From IMG/VR virus record IMGVR_UViG_3300031787_000626, positions 1-28,940 of that record: a DNA stretch of 28,940 bases; one strand, written 5' to 3'. Within the stretch, counting starts at the first letter, position 1; each line of letters begins with the position of its first letter. A program made the position numbers and the translations under genes. The stretch is from a virus. The notes beneath the pieces are model-generated. The model was not told where the DNA came from, did no database searches, and saw only the letters and a list, made by a program, of their open reading frames with translations. Of this stretch, positions 21,347 through 27,744 are shown piece after piece.

Positions 21347-21517
21347 ATGCCATATTCAACTTGCTGCGGCGCACATACTAACTTTGAGGAAATTGATATT
21401 TGTCCAGATTGTTTAGAACATTGCGATTGGGAAGAGGAAGATGAGGATGAAAAAGAACAAGATAGACAAAATGAAATAGCATTAGAACAAAATCAAATTA
21501 ATAAACACGAAAACTAA
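21347..21517 (+). CDS. Small Cys-rich zinc-ribbon-like protein
   Basis: A 56-residue protein. The first half has paired cysteines, STCCGAH then DICPDCLEHCDW, a likely zinc knuckle. The second half is a highly acidic helix (EEEDEDEKEQDRQNEIALEQ). It follows the previous stop by 2 bases. Similar short CC.AH...CP.C proteins occur in many phage early regions. Function unknown. Confidence 0.75.
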   Translation: MPYSTCCGAHTNFEEIDICPDCLEHCDWEEEDEDEKEQDRQNEIALEQNQINKHEN

Positions 21518-21522
21518 AAACA

Positions 21523-21795
21523 ATGATTGTATTAAACATTTGCAAAGAAGAAATTAACTGGAAAGAAGCTAAAAACGGCAAACACTACGCAAACGTAGCT
21601 ACCGACTTTTTAAAGCAACCAGATGACAAAGGAAACACCCATACAGTATGGAACAACCAAACAATGGAGGAACGAGCAGAAAAGGCAAAGAAAAACTATT
21701 GCGGTAGAGGTAAACAAGTTTCTTATAATGCACCAACAGGTAAAAAGGAATTTGCCGTAAACCAACAGGAAAGCGAAGATGATTTACCATTCTAA
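21523..21795 (+). CDS. Small protein with an SSB-type C-terminal tip
   Basis: A 90-residue protein. The first 35 residues look like a beta sheet around LNICKEEINWKEAKNGKHYA; the middle is basic and polar (MEERAEKAKKNYCGRGKQ). The end, ESEDDLPF, copies the acidic tail with a final Pro-Phe by which bacterial single-strand-binding proteins recruit repair and replication enzymes. It lies between Bet and the replication genes. A small ssDNA-binding protein or a decoy for SSB partners are the two readings. The OB fold is not evident from sequence by eye. Confidence 0.78.
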   Translation: MIVLNICKEEINWKEAKNGKHYANVATDFLKQPDDKGNTHTVWNNQTMEERAEKAKKNYCGRGKQVSYNAPTGKKEFAVNQQESEDDLPF

Positions 21796-21847
21796 AACAA
21801 CCCCTCGTTGGGCGATAACGTTAAGCGCAAATTTAAAACCTACAACT

Positions 21848-22042
21848 ATGAGCCAAAACCAACAAATCGCAAACTACCTAAATAAAGGTAGAAAGTTAAC
21901 CCCTATTGATGCTTTAAATAAGTTCGGTTGCTTTAGATTAGCAGCACGAATAGCTGACCTTAGGAATGATGGAATGAATATTAAAACAACTATTGTTAAG
22001 CTAAAAAATAAAAAGCAAGTAGCACAATATTCGGTTAATTAG
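21848..22042 (+). CDS. Small helix-turn-helix protein
   Basis: A 64-residue protein that is almost entirely one HTH domain: IANYLNKGRKLTPIDALNKF, then GCFRLAARIADLRNDGMNIK, then a strand with KNKKQVAQYSV. This is a common phage family in which a cell-size HTH binds DNA with a short wing. The ATG at 21848 starts directly at the domain; an upstream in-frame start would overlap the previous gene and add nonconserved residues. It may regulate replication genes or bind the origin. Confidence 0.85.
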   Translation: MSQNQQIANYLNKGRKLTPIDALNKFGCFRLAARIADLRNDGMNIKTTIVKLKNKKQVAQYSVN

Positions 22043-22147
22043 GTTATCTTCGTACAAAGGATGTAGGATATCCTAACTCAAACTTATTGGCTCAAAGCTG
22101 AAACCCTAATCCTACTGGGGTGGATGCCGAGAGCCTTTTTTATTTTT
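22043..22147 (+). promoter_or_regulatory. Possible structured leader before the replication gene
   Basis: A 105-base noncoding gap in an otherwise packed operon. GTAGGAT (22063-22069) can pair with ATCCTAC (22109-22115), but also with the adjoining ATCCTA as a 12-base palindrome TAGGATATCCTA. ACCCT (22103-22107) can pair with GGGGT (22117-22121). GGCTC (22089-22093) can pair with GAGCC (22131-22135), directly followed by a T-rich run. Mutually exclusive stems plus a terminator-like end resemble an attenuator. A near-match -7 box, TATCTTCG, lies at 22044-22051. Confidence 0.45.
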
Positions 22148-22798
22148 ATGGCTAAAGACCCAGCGGTGTTATTTTACACAAGCGATTTTCTTAGTGGCAC
22201 TTTTACAATGGATAATGAACAGGTTGGCAAATACATTAGACTTTTGTGCTTACAACATCAAAAAGGCAAATTAAGTGAAAAGGATATGCTAAGCATATGT
22301 AAAGCATATGATGTTGAGATTTGGGATAAATTTAAAGTTGAAGATGGTTTATACTACAACGAAAGAATGTTTAATGAAACCATTAGAAGGCAAAAATTTA
22401 GTGAAAGTAGGCGAAATAACGCTAAATCACCTAAAAAAGAAAGCACTAGCGAAGCATATGCTAAGCATATGGAAACTGAAACTGAAAATAGAACTATAAC
22501 TATAAATGAAAATATAAATATAGATTTTGAATGGTTTTGGAATGATTATGATAAAAAGGTAGGGGATAAGCAAAAGTTAAAAAAGAAATGGAATAAATTA
22601 ACCGATATAGAAAGGCAAAATGCAATGAATTATATTGACCTTTACAAGCAATCAGTACCAGATAAACAATTCCGTAAAAACCCAGAAACCTTTTTAAACA
22701 ACAAATCTTGGAACGATGAAATCATTAACCGAAGTATTACCCCAATCCATAAACTCTCTTACGCAGAACGAGAGGCTAATGCACTTAGAAGTCTATAA
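22148..22798 (+). CDS. DUF1376-like phage replication protein
   Basis: A 216-residue protein. The N-terminal 95 residues (DPAVLFYTSDFLSGTFTM, EQVGKYIRLLCLQHQKGKL, GLYYNERM, KFSESRRNNA) match the DUF1376-type domain found at the start of phage replication initiator or replisome organiser proteins. A polar linker leads to a C-terminal helical domain (FEWFWNDYDKKVGDKQKLKK to NPETFLNNKSWND) typical of the same group. The ATG at 22148 is chosen because the domain begins there; an upstream in-frame ATG at 22124 would read through the T-rich end of the putative leader. It overlaps the next gene by 83 bases. Confidence 0.87.
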   Translation: MAKDPAVLFYTSDFLSGTFTMDNEQVGKYIRLLCLQHQKGKLSEKDMLSICKAYDVEIWDKFKVEDGLYYNERMFNETIRRQKFSESRRNNAKSPKKESTSEAYAKHMETETENRTITINENINIDFEWFWNDYDKKVGDKQKLKKKWNKLTDIERQNAMNYIDLYKQSVPDKQFRKNPETFLNNKSWNDEIINRSITPIHKLSYAEREANALRSL

Positions 22799-23450
22799 CA
22801 AACTTGAACAAGATGAATTAAAGGTTGTGGTTGCTTTAGATACAATGAGTATTTGCAGATGCTCACCTATTGAGGTTAAAGAACATTTAAAGACCTGTAT
22901 TGCTTTAAGCGGATGTCAAACACCTACAATAGAGTTGTTTCAGTTTCTTTGCGAATTTGTAATAAAGAACTATGGCAACTTTAAACTAAAGGAACTTGGA
23001 GTAGCTTTTGAACTTTATGCAATGGGTAAATTATCAGTTGACAAAGCGATTATGTTTACACCAAAATTCTTTGGGGATGTAATGGCTGCATATAAGCCGA
23101 TAGCTTTACAAGTAAGACAAAAGACCTATGTAGAACCGCAAACAATAGAAGTGCCTAAGATAAATGATGATGAAATTATTGAGGCATTATACGAAAATTG
23201 GAATAAGTCGGCTAAAAGAGGCTGGGAGTTGCTAAATACAATGGCTTTTGATGTACTATGGAAACGAAAGGAATTAAACAAGGAAAATCTAAGTCCAGAT
23301 AAGGCAGACCAAATAAAGAAAAAAATAATAGCACATTACAAGGTAACTGCTAAAACACCAAAAGACTTAGAGAAATTAAATAATGAAATATTTATCAAAA
23401 ACGAGTGCAAAAGATATACTTTGTACTTATTTTTACAAAACCAACTATAA
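22716..23450 (+). CDS. Replication-associated protein overlapping the DUF1376-like gene
   Basis: A 244-residue mostly helical protein (LMHLEVYNKLEQDELKVVVA, SPIEVKEHLKTCIALSGCQ, LFQFLCEFVIKNYGNFKLKE, LGVAFELYAMGKLSVDKA). It has no Walker motif, so it is not itself a helicase or loader ATPase. It starts 83 bases inside the previous gene in another frame. The first 27 residues (MKSLTEVLPQSINSLTQNER) read as real protein, so the overlap is probably genuine. Position suggests a partner of the replication initiator. No family recognised with certainty. Confidence 0.8.
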   Translation: MKSLTEVLPQSINSLTQNERLMHLEVYNKLEQDELKVVVALDTMSICRCSPIEVKEHLKTCIALSGCQTPTIELFQFLCEFVIKNYGNFKLKELGVAFELYAMGKLSVDKAIMFTPKFFGDVMAAYKPIALQVRQKTYVEPQTIEVPKINDDEIIEALYENWNKSAKRGWELLNTMAFDVLWKRKELNKENLSPDKADQIKKKIIAHYKVTAKTPKDLEKLNNEIFIKNECKRYTLYLFLQNQL

Positions 23451-23451
23451 T

Positions 23452-23697
23452 ATGAAAATAGATAATTACGAGATTGTAGATTTAATTAGAATATTTTATA
23501 AAGAAAGACCTGAAAATGGTGCTGGTGGTAATATGCACATTGTATTTGATGATGGCAATTTAGAAGATGAAGATATTTTGTTTTGTATTGAACAAGCAAA
23601 GGAGGAAAATGACATTTTAGGTATTGCTATTGGGTATTTATTTTTATCATTACCATATAAACAAAGAGAAAATATATATGCCAATTTATGGTTATAA
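23452..23697 (+). CDS. Small acidic protein, unknown
   Basis: An 81-residue acidic protein (NYEIVDLIRIFYKERPENGA, GGNMHIVFDDGNLEDEDILF, CIEQAKEENDILGIAIGYLF). The ATG is chosen one base after the previous stop; a longer upstream start would overlap the earlier gene by 68 bases. After its TAA the frame stays open for 26 protein-like codons to another TAA at 23776, which may be the lost end of the protein. Confidence 0.78.
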   Translation: MKIDNYEIVDLIRIFYKERPENGAGGNMHIVFDDGNLEDEDILFCIEQAKEENDILGIAIGYLFLSLPYKQRENIYANLWL

Positions 23698-23708
23698 TTA
23701 AAAACTCT

Positions 23709-23766
23709 ACCACCTCAAGAATTAAATATTTTTAACCAAAATAGTAATTACGGAACTTGGGGTGGT
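23709..23766 (+). other. Long-armed hairpin between two genes
   Basis: An 11-base arm (23709-23719) pairs with 23756-23766 with a single T-G wobble, enclosing a 36-base A/T-rich loop. No T run follows, so it is not a standard terminator. It lies in the 86-base gap before the HNH gene and inside the open extension of the previous frame, so coding and structure may be mixed. Confidence 0.5.
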
Positions 23767-23783
23767 TATTTAAATTAAACAAT

Positions 23784-24086
23784 ATGTCAATAAATTTCAA
23801 CAGTACAAGATGTAACTATTGTGAAAGAACATTTACTGAAATTAATTATAAAACTAAAGAACACATTGTTCCGTTATCTAAAGGAGGTAATAACTATTTT
23901 GAAAACCTTGTATGGATATGTAATGAGTGTAATAATTTTAGAGGTAACAAAGATTTGCCATATTTTTATAATCAAATAAATAATATTCTTAATAACAATA
24001 GAACTATTAAGATTAAAATTTATACTTATAATAGAAAAGATTTGCAAAATATGGTTAAAAACTTATCATATTATAAAAATAAATAA
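23784..24086 (+). CDS. HNH endonuclease
   Basis: A 100-residue nuclease. Zinc cysteines are in CNYC (Cys10, Cys13) and CNEC (Cys46, Cys49), flanking the HNH core EHIVPLSKGGNNYFENLVWI with His27 and Asn41, then CNNFRGNKDLPYFY. The C-terminal 40 residues are basic and Asn/Lys-rich. It could be a free-standing homing-type endonuclease or a host-DNA nuclease. It is not beside the terminase as packaging-linked HNH genes are. Very A/T-rich coding sequence supports recent arrival. Confidence 0.9.
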   Translation: MSINFNSTRCNYCERTFTEINYKTKEHIVPLSKGGNNYFENLVWICNECNNFRGNKDLPYFYNQINNILNNNRTIKIKIYTYNRKDLQNMVKNLSYYKNK

Positions 24087-24088
24087 TT

Positions 24089-24208
24089 ATGAAACAATTA
24101 ATATTTATTTATGAACTATTAAAGTTTACTTTGATTAGCGTTCCTTTAGCTTGTGCATTATTTATAACCGCACATTTATTATTTGAATTAAAACGATTGA
24201 TTAGATGA
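24089..24208 (+). CDS. Tiny membrane protein
   Basis: A 39-residue peptide with one membrane segment (about residues 13-32, FTLISVPLACALFITAHLLF) and a basic tail (ELKRLIR). It starts 2 bases after the HNH stop and shares ATGA with the next gene. Real gene status rests on this packing. Confidence 0.58.
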   Translation: MKQLIFIYELLKFTLISVPLACALFITAHLLFELKRLIR

Positions 24209-24402
24209 CAGGAATAGACAACAACATTGAGGTAAGATTAATTTATTTAGATACAAAAGAGGAGATATGGTTTAGGTCAATAGCAAAGGCTATTAGGTTT
24301 TTAGGTACTGACTACAAGACCATTATGATTTATATGAATCCAATTAACAAGAAACGATATAAGCATAACGATAGATTATGTGTTGTTAGATTGAAAAAGT
24401 AA
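24205..24402 (+). CDS. Small basic protein, possible NUMOD/IENR1-like DNA-binding segment
   Basis: A 65-residue basic protein. The stretch VRLIYLDTKEEIWFRSIAKA then IRFLGTDYKTI then KKRYKHNDRL resembles the short DNA-binding repeats (NUMOD1/IENR1 type) that accompany homing nucleases: a strand, an S-I-x-x-A-x-x-F-L helix and a basic end. It lies just after the HNH gene, so it may be a detached DNA-binding part. The match is by eye and modest. Confidence 0.68.
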   Translation: MTGIDNNIEVRLIYLDTKEEIWFRSIAKAIRFLGTDYKTIMIYMNPINKKRYKHNDRLCVVRLKK

Positions 24403-24413
24403 CACTAATTTTG
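24382..24413 (+). promoter_or_regulatory. Possible promoter before the NinG-like gene
   Basis: GTTG at 24382-24385 and TAATTTTG at 24406-24413 are 20 bases apart, close to the Bacteroidota promoter form. The start would be near the ATG at 24418. The -33 match is incomplete. Confidence 0.35.
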
Positions 24414-24417
24414 CTTT

Positions 24418-24786
24418 ATGTTACCAACAATACCAAAACTGACTGCAAAGGCTCAAAAGGTCTTTAATGCATATATACGCAAAAGAGATAGTCAAGATGG
24501 GTATTTTACTTGTATTAGTTGCGGTAGAACATTAACAACTGACCAAATGGATGCTGGACACTTTGCACCTGTAAAGGGTGGTTCGGCTTTAAGATTTGAT
24601 GAATACAACGTAAATGGAGAATGTAAGAAGTGCAATGGCTTTGATGAGTTTCATTTAATAGGTTACAGAAGGGGAATTATTGAGAAGTACGGAGAAGGTG
24701 TTTTATTACACTTAGAGCAAAATGCAAGGTTGGTAAAGAAATGGTCAAGAACAGAGTTAAACGATATAATTGATAGATACAAGTAA
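24418..24786 (+). CDS. NinG/Rap-like recombination protein
   Basis: A 122-residue protein like lambda NinG (Rap), a structure-specific endonuclease that acts on recombination branches. Features in order: KAQKVFNAYIRKRDSQDG, the zinc pair CISCG (Cys32, Cys35), MDAGHFAPVKGGSALRFDEY (residues 44-63), NVNGECKKCN with Cys69 and Cys72, and YRRGIIEKYGEGVLLHLEQN. It is shorter than lambda NinG, keeping only the C-terminal HNH-like core. It fits with the Bet annealing protein as the second half of a recombination set. Confidence 0.9.
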   Translation: MLPTIPKLTAKAQKVFNAYIRKRDSQDGYFTCISCGRTLTTDQMDAGHFAPVKGGSALRFDEYNVNGECKKCNGFDEFHLIGYRRGIIEKYGEGVLLHLEQNARLVKKWSRTELNDIIDRYK

Positions 24787-24937
24787 CATATTTGAAACGT
24801 GCAAAGAGGAGGTTATAGCTGGATATTCTTGCTATTCTTTTGTGATTGATGGCACTACGCACTACATTTTTGGAGAAACTAAGGAGGAGGCATTTGATTA
24901 TATGGCAGATTTAATAAATAAATATGGCGAAAGTTAG
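24770..24937 (+). CDS. Small acidic protein with a TTG start
   Basis: A 55-residue protein (DTSNIFETCKEEVIAGYSCY, then SFVIDGTTHYIFGETKEEAF, then DYMADLINKYG). It has no ATG near its front; TTG at 24770, inside the NinG end, is the likely start. The sequence has the alternating pattern of a real small beta-alpha protein. The stop overlaps the next gene by 14 bases. Confidence 0.55.
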   Translation: MIDTSNIFETCKEEVIAGYSCYSFVIDGTTHYIFGETKEEAFDYMADLINKYGES

Positions 24938-25043
24938 CAACGGAAACAAAGTAACATTTGGTAAAAGAAAGACAGGAAAGTACAAAAAGACATCTGGTCC
25001 TAAAGACAAACCAGTTAAACCATACAACAAACAAGGTAGATAA
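24924..25043 (+). CDS. Tiny very basic protein
   Basis: A 39-residue Lys/Gly-rich peptide (MAKVSNGNKVTFGKRKTGKY, KKTSGPKDKPVKPYNKQGR), probably a nucleic-acid binder. Similar short basic proteins are common in Bacteroidota phages. Its last base is the first of the next ATG (TAATG). Confidence 0.72.
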   Translation: MAKVSNGNKVTFGKRKTGKYKKTSGPKDKPVKPYNKQGR

Positions 25044-26200
25044 TGAACATTAACGAAATCAAACCAAACCCAAGTAATCCAAGAATTATTAAGGATGACA
25101 AGTTTAAAAAGCTGGTTAAGTCAATCCAAGACTTCCCACAGATGCTTGAACTTAGACCTATTGTAATAGATGAAAACAATATTGTTTTAGGCGGTAATAT
25201 GCGACTAAAGGCTTGTATTGAAGCTGGACTTAAGGATGTTCCTGTTAAACAAGCTAAAGAACTAACTGAAGAACAAAAGAAAGAGTTTATAGTAAAGGAT
25301 AACGTAGGCTATGGGGAGTGGGATTGGGATGACTTAGCTAATAATTGGGATGTAGAACAATTAACCGATTGGGGTCTTGATATACCAGACTTTGCCATAA
25401 ATAATGCAGATGCAGTAGAAGATGACTTTGATGTGCCTGTAGGTGGTAGCGAAACCGATATTGTTTTAGGCGATATCTTTGAAATAGGGCAACATAAACT
25501 TTTATGCGGCTCATCTACCGTAACTGACAATTGGGGTAAAATATTCGGCTCGGAGTACGCAGATATGGTAGTAACTGACCCTCCTTACAACGTGGCTTAC
25601 ACAGGAAAGACCAAAGATGCCTTAACTATTCAAAATGATAGTATGAAGGATAACGACTTTTACCAATTCTTGTACGATTTTTACACGGCTCTTGGTTCAT
25701 TTACCAAAGCTGGGGGTTCTTGGTATGTTTGGCATGCTGACTCGGAAGGTGCAAACTTTAGAAGAGCAATGGCAGATTCTGGAATTATGGTAAAGCAATG
25801 CTTAATATGGGTAAAGAATTCAATGGTCATGGGAAGGCAAGACTACCAATGGAGGCACGAACCTTGTCTATACGGATGGAAGGAAGGAGCATCGCATAGC
25901 TGGTATTCAGACAGAAAGCAAACAACAATATTAGAATTTCAAAGACCAAGTAGAAACGCAGAGCATCCTACAATGAAGCCTGTAGAACTAATCGCTTATC
26001 AAATAACAAACAGTTCTAAAACAGGAGACTTGGTAGCTGATGGATTCTTGGGTAGTGGAACAACAATGGTAGCAGCGCATCAATTAGGTCGCAAATGTTA
26101 CGGAACAGAACTTGACCCAAAATACTGCCAAGTGATTATAGATAGGATGCAAAAACTTGACCCTTCATTGATTATCAAGAAGAATGGGGTAATTTTGTAA
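25043..26200 (+). CDS. ParB-like domain fused to a DNA adenine/cytosine-N4 methyltransferase
   Basis: A 385-residue two-domain enzyme. Residues 1-90 form a ParB/sulfiredoxin-like domain (IKPNPSNPRIIKDDKFKKLV, then IVLGGNMRLKACIEAGLKDV). Residues 136-375 are an amino-methyltransferase: catalytic DPPY (179-182) precedes the AdoMet site DGFLGSGTTM (333-342), which is the beta-class order; HPTMKPVELI and CYGTELDPKYCQ are also conserved. It transfers methyl groups to DNA, most likely adenine N6, to protect phage DNA or mark it. No cognate restriction enzyme is seen. It directly precedes the packaging genes, and the terminase promoter overlaps its end. Confidence 0.93.
   Translation: MNINEIKPNPSNPRIIKDDKFKKLVKSIQDFPQMLELRPIVIDENNIVLGGNMRLKACIEAGLKDVPVKQAKELTEEQKKEFIVKDNVGYGEWDWDDLANNWDVEQLTDWGLDIPDFAINNADAVEDDFDVPVGGSETDIVLGDIFEIGQHKLLCGSSTVTDNWGKIFGSEYADMVVTDPPYNVAYTGKTKDALTIQNDSMKDNDFYQFLYDFYTALGSFTKAGGSWYVWHADSEGANFRRAMADSGIMVKQCLIWVKNSMVMGRQDYQWRHEPCLYGWKEGASHSWYSDRKQTTILEFQRPSRNAEHPTMKPVELIAYQITNSSKTGDLVADGFLGSGTTMVAAHQLGRKCYGTELDPKYCQVIIDRMQKLDPSLIIKKNGVIL
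26167..26197 (+). promoter_or_regulatory. Likely promoter for the packaging and head genes
   Basis: ATTG at 26167-26170 and TAATTTTG at 26190-26197 are 19 bases apart, a good Bacteroidota-type promoter. It overlaps the last codons of the methyltransferase gene. The expected start near 26201-26204 leaves a short leader before the ATG at 26224. Confidence 0.55.
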
Positions 26201-26223
26201 TACAGGTAAAAAACAGGTAACTT

Positions 26224-26571
26224 ATGGCATTTCCAAATATAGATACACAATTTGAAAAAGGGGTAAGCGGAAACCCAAACGGAAGACCTAAAGGTGTTCC
26301 TAATAGCAAGACAAGACTTTTACGTTTATTAGAGTTAGTTACTAAGGTACGCAACCCAGTTACAGGAGAAGATGAGGAGTTTAGCATAGCTGAACAATTA
26401 GATATGCAAATCATAGCAAAGGCGAGAAAGGGAGACCTAAAAGCATACGAGATTCTTTTAGATAGATTAGAGGGCAGACCTAAACAAACAACAGACATTA
26501 CTGCTGATATTAAGGGTAGTGTTCAAATAACTATTGAGCCAGATGCAGATTGTCAACCAATTAAAGATTAA
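26224..26571 (+). CDS. Small terminase subunit-like protein (DUF5681-type)
   Basis: A 115-residue protein with the DUF5681 opening FEKGVSGNPNGRPKGVPNSK, followed by helices TRLLRLLELVTKVRNPVT, EEFSIAEQLDMQIIAKARKG and DLKAYEILLDRLEGRPKQ, and an acidic tail. Proteins of this type precede large terminases in many Bacteroidota phages and probably recognise the packaging start. It overlaps the large subunit by 29 bases. Confidence 0.82.
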   Translation: MAFPNIDTQFEKGVSGNPNGRPKGVPNSKTRLLRLLELVTKVRNPVTGEDEEFSIAEQLDMQIIAKARKGDLKAYEILLDRLEGRPKQTTDITADIKGSVQITIEPDADCQPIKD

Positions 26572-27709
26572 GGCTACACCTGTATTCTATGCCAATAAAA
26601 AGGCATACGAGGAAGGATATCCTATAATATGCAATGAAGGTGGTTCAAGGTCAAGCAAAAGCTATTCAGTTGTTCAGTTACTAATACATATTGCAATAAG
26701 CAATCCTAATACAAGGATTTCAATGGTATCGCATTCCCTTCCACATATTAAAAGAGGAGTTTACAGGGACTTTAAAAATATATTAGAGCAATGGAATATA
26801 TGGGATGAGAAGGAGTTTCGTTACACCGATTTTATTTATACTTTTAAAAACGGTTCTTACATTGAGTTGTTCGGACTTGAAGACCCTGACAAAGCAAAAG
26901 GACCAGCAAGAGACATACTATTTGTAAACGAGGCAAACTTAATTAGTAAAGCATTGTTTGACCAGCTTTTAATTCGTACAACTGGACAAGTATTTTTAGA
27001 CTGGAATCCAGCTGACTTTATTTCTTGGGTGTATGAGGTAGCTGATAATCCAAAAAACAAACGCATACATTCTACCTACCTAAATAACATATCAAACCTA
27101 AGCGATAGCCAAATAAGAAACATTGAGCAATACAAGGACTTACCAGATGACTTTATGTGGAAGGTTTACGGATTAGGGGAACGAGGCTCTGCAAAGGAAA
27201 TTATTTATACTCAATGGAAGCAATACGATGAAGCACCAGATGGTGATGTATTCTATGGATTAGACTTTGGCTATGTCCACCCAGCTGCACTTATAAAGGT
27301 TACTCACTACGAAGGACAAAACTACTTTGAGGAAATAGTTTATCAAAGCGGACTTACTCTTAGCGACCTATCAAAATTGATAAAAGAAAAGCTACCAGAA
27401 CGAGCAACAATCTATGCGGATGCTGCCGAGCCTAAGTCTATTGAGGAACTTTACAGACAAGGATTTAATATTAAACCAGCACAAAAGGATGTATGGGCTG
27501 GGATAGTAAAAATGAAGTCTTATCCAATAAACTTGCACTACAATAGCAAAAACCTACGAAGGGAGTTTATGTCTTACAAATGGAAAAAGGATAAAAACGA
27601 TAACGTAATAGAAGAACCTGTAAAGGCAAACGATGACTTGATGGATGCTTGTAGGTATGCCGTGTTTACGCATTTAACCAAGCTAAAATTTGAGGTGTCG
27701 GTATTTTAG
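26543..27709 (+). CDS. Large terminase subunit
   Basis: A 388-residue motor and nuclease that packages DNA through the portal. The Walker A variant GGSRSSKS is at residues 33-40, Walker B ILFVNE at 125-130 with the catalytic Glu, and the coupling segment follows (TTGQVFLDWNPAD). The RNase H-like nuclease has GLDFGYVHPAAL (Asp241), IYADAAEP (Asp293) and KANDDLMDACRY (Asp364/365/368). I chose the ATG at 26543; an in-frame TTG nine bases earlier is possible. The type (PBSX/Terminase_3-like) fits headful packaging, which agrees with the circular assembly. Confidence 0.95.
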   Translation: MQIVNQLKIKATPVFYANKKAYEEGYPIICNEGGSRSSKSYSVVQLLIHIAISNPNTRISMVSHSLPHIKRGVYRDFKNILEQWNIWDEKEFRYTDFIYTFKNGSYIELFGLEDPDKAKGPARDILFVNEANLISKALFDQLLIRTTGQVFLDWNPADFISWVYEVADNPKNKRIHSTYLNNISNLSDSQIRNIEQYKDLPDDFMWKVYGLGERGSAKEIIYTQWKQYDEAPDGDVFYGLDFGYVHPAALIKVTHYEGQNYFEEIVYQSGLTLSDLSKLIKEKLPERATIYADAAEPKSIEELYRQGFNIKPAQKDVWAGIVKMKSYPINLHYNSKNLRREFMSYKWKKDKNDNVIEEPVKANDDLMDACRYAVFTHLTKLKFEVSVF

Positions 27710-27744
27710 GATAAATTGTCTAACTTTGTTAAAATTCATATATA

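Noticed and set aside
22060-22140. A tRNA or CRISPR-like element in the leader region
   Set aside because: No cloverleaf, T-loop sequence or repeated spacer-separated units can be found here or elsewhere in the window.
22124-22147. An earlier start for the DUF1376-like protein
   Set aside because: It would add eight residues encoded by the T-rich end of the putative leader; the recognisable domain starts at the ATG at 22148.
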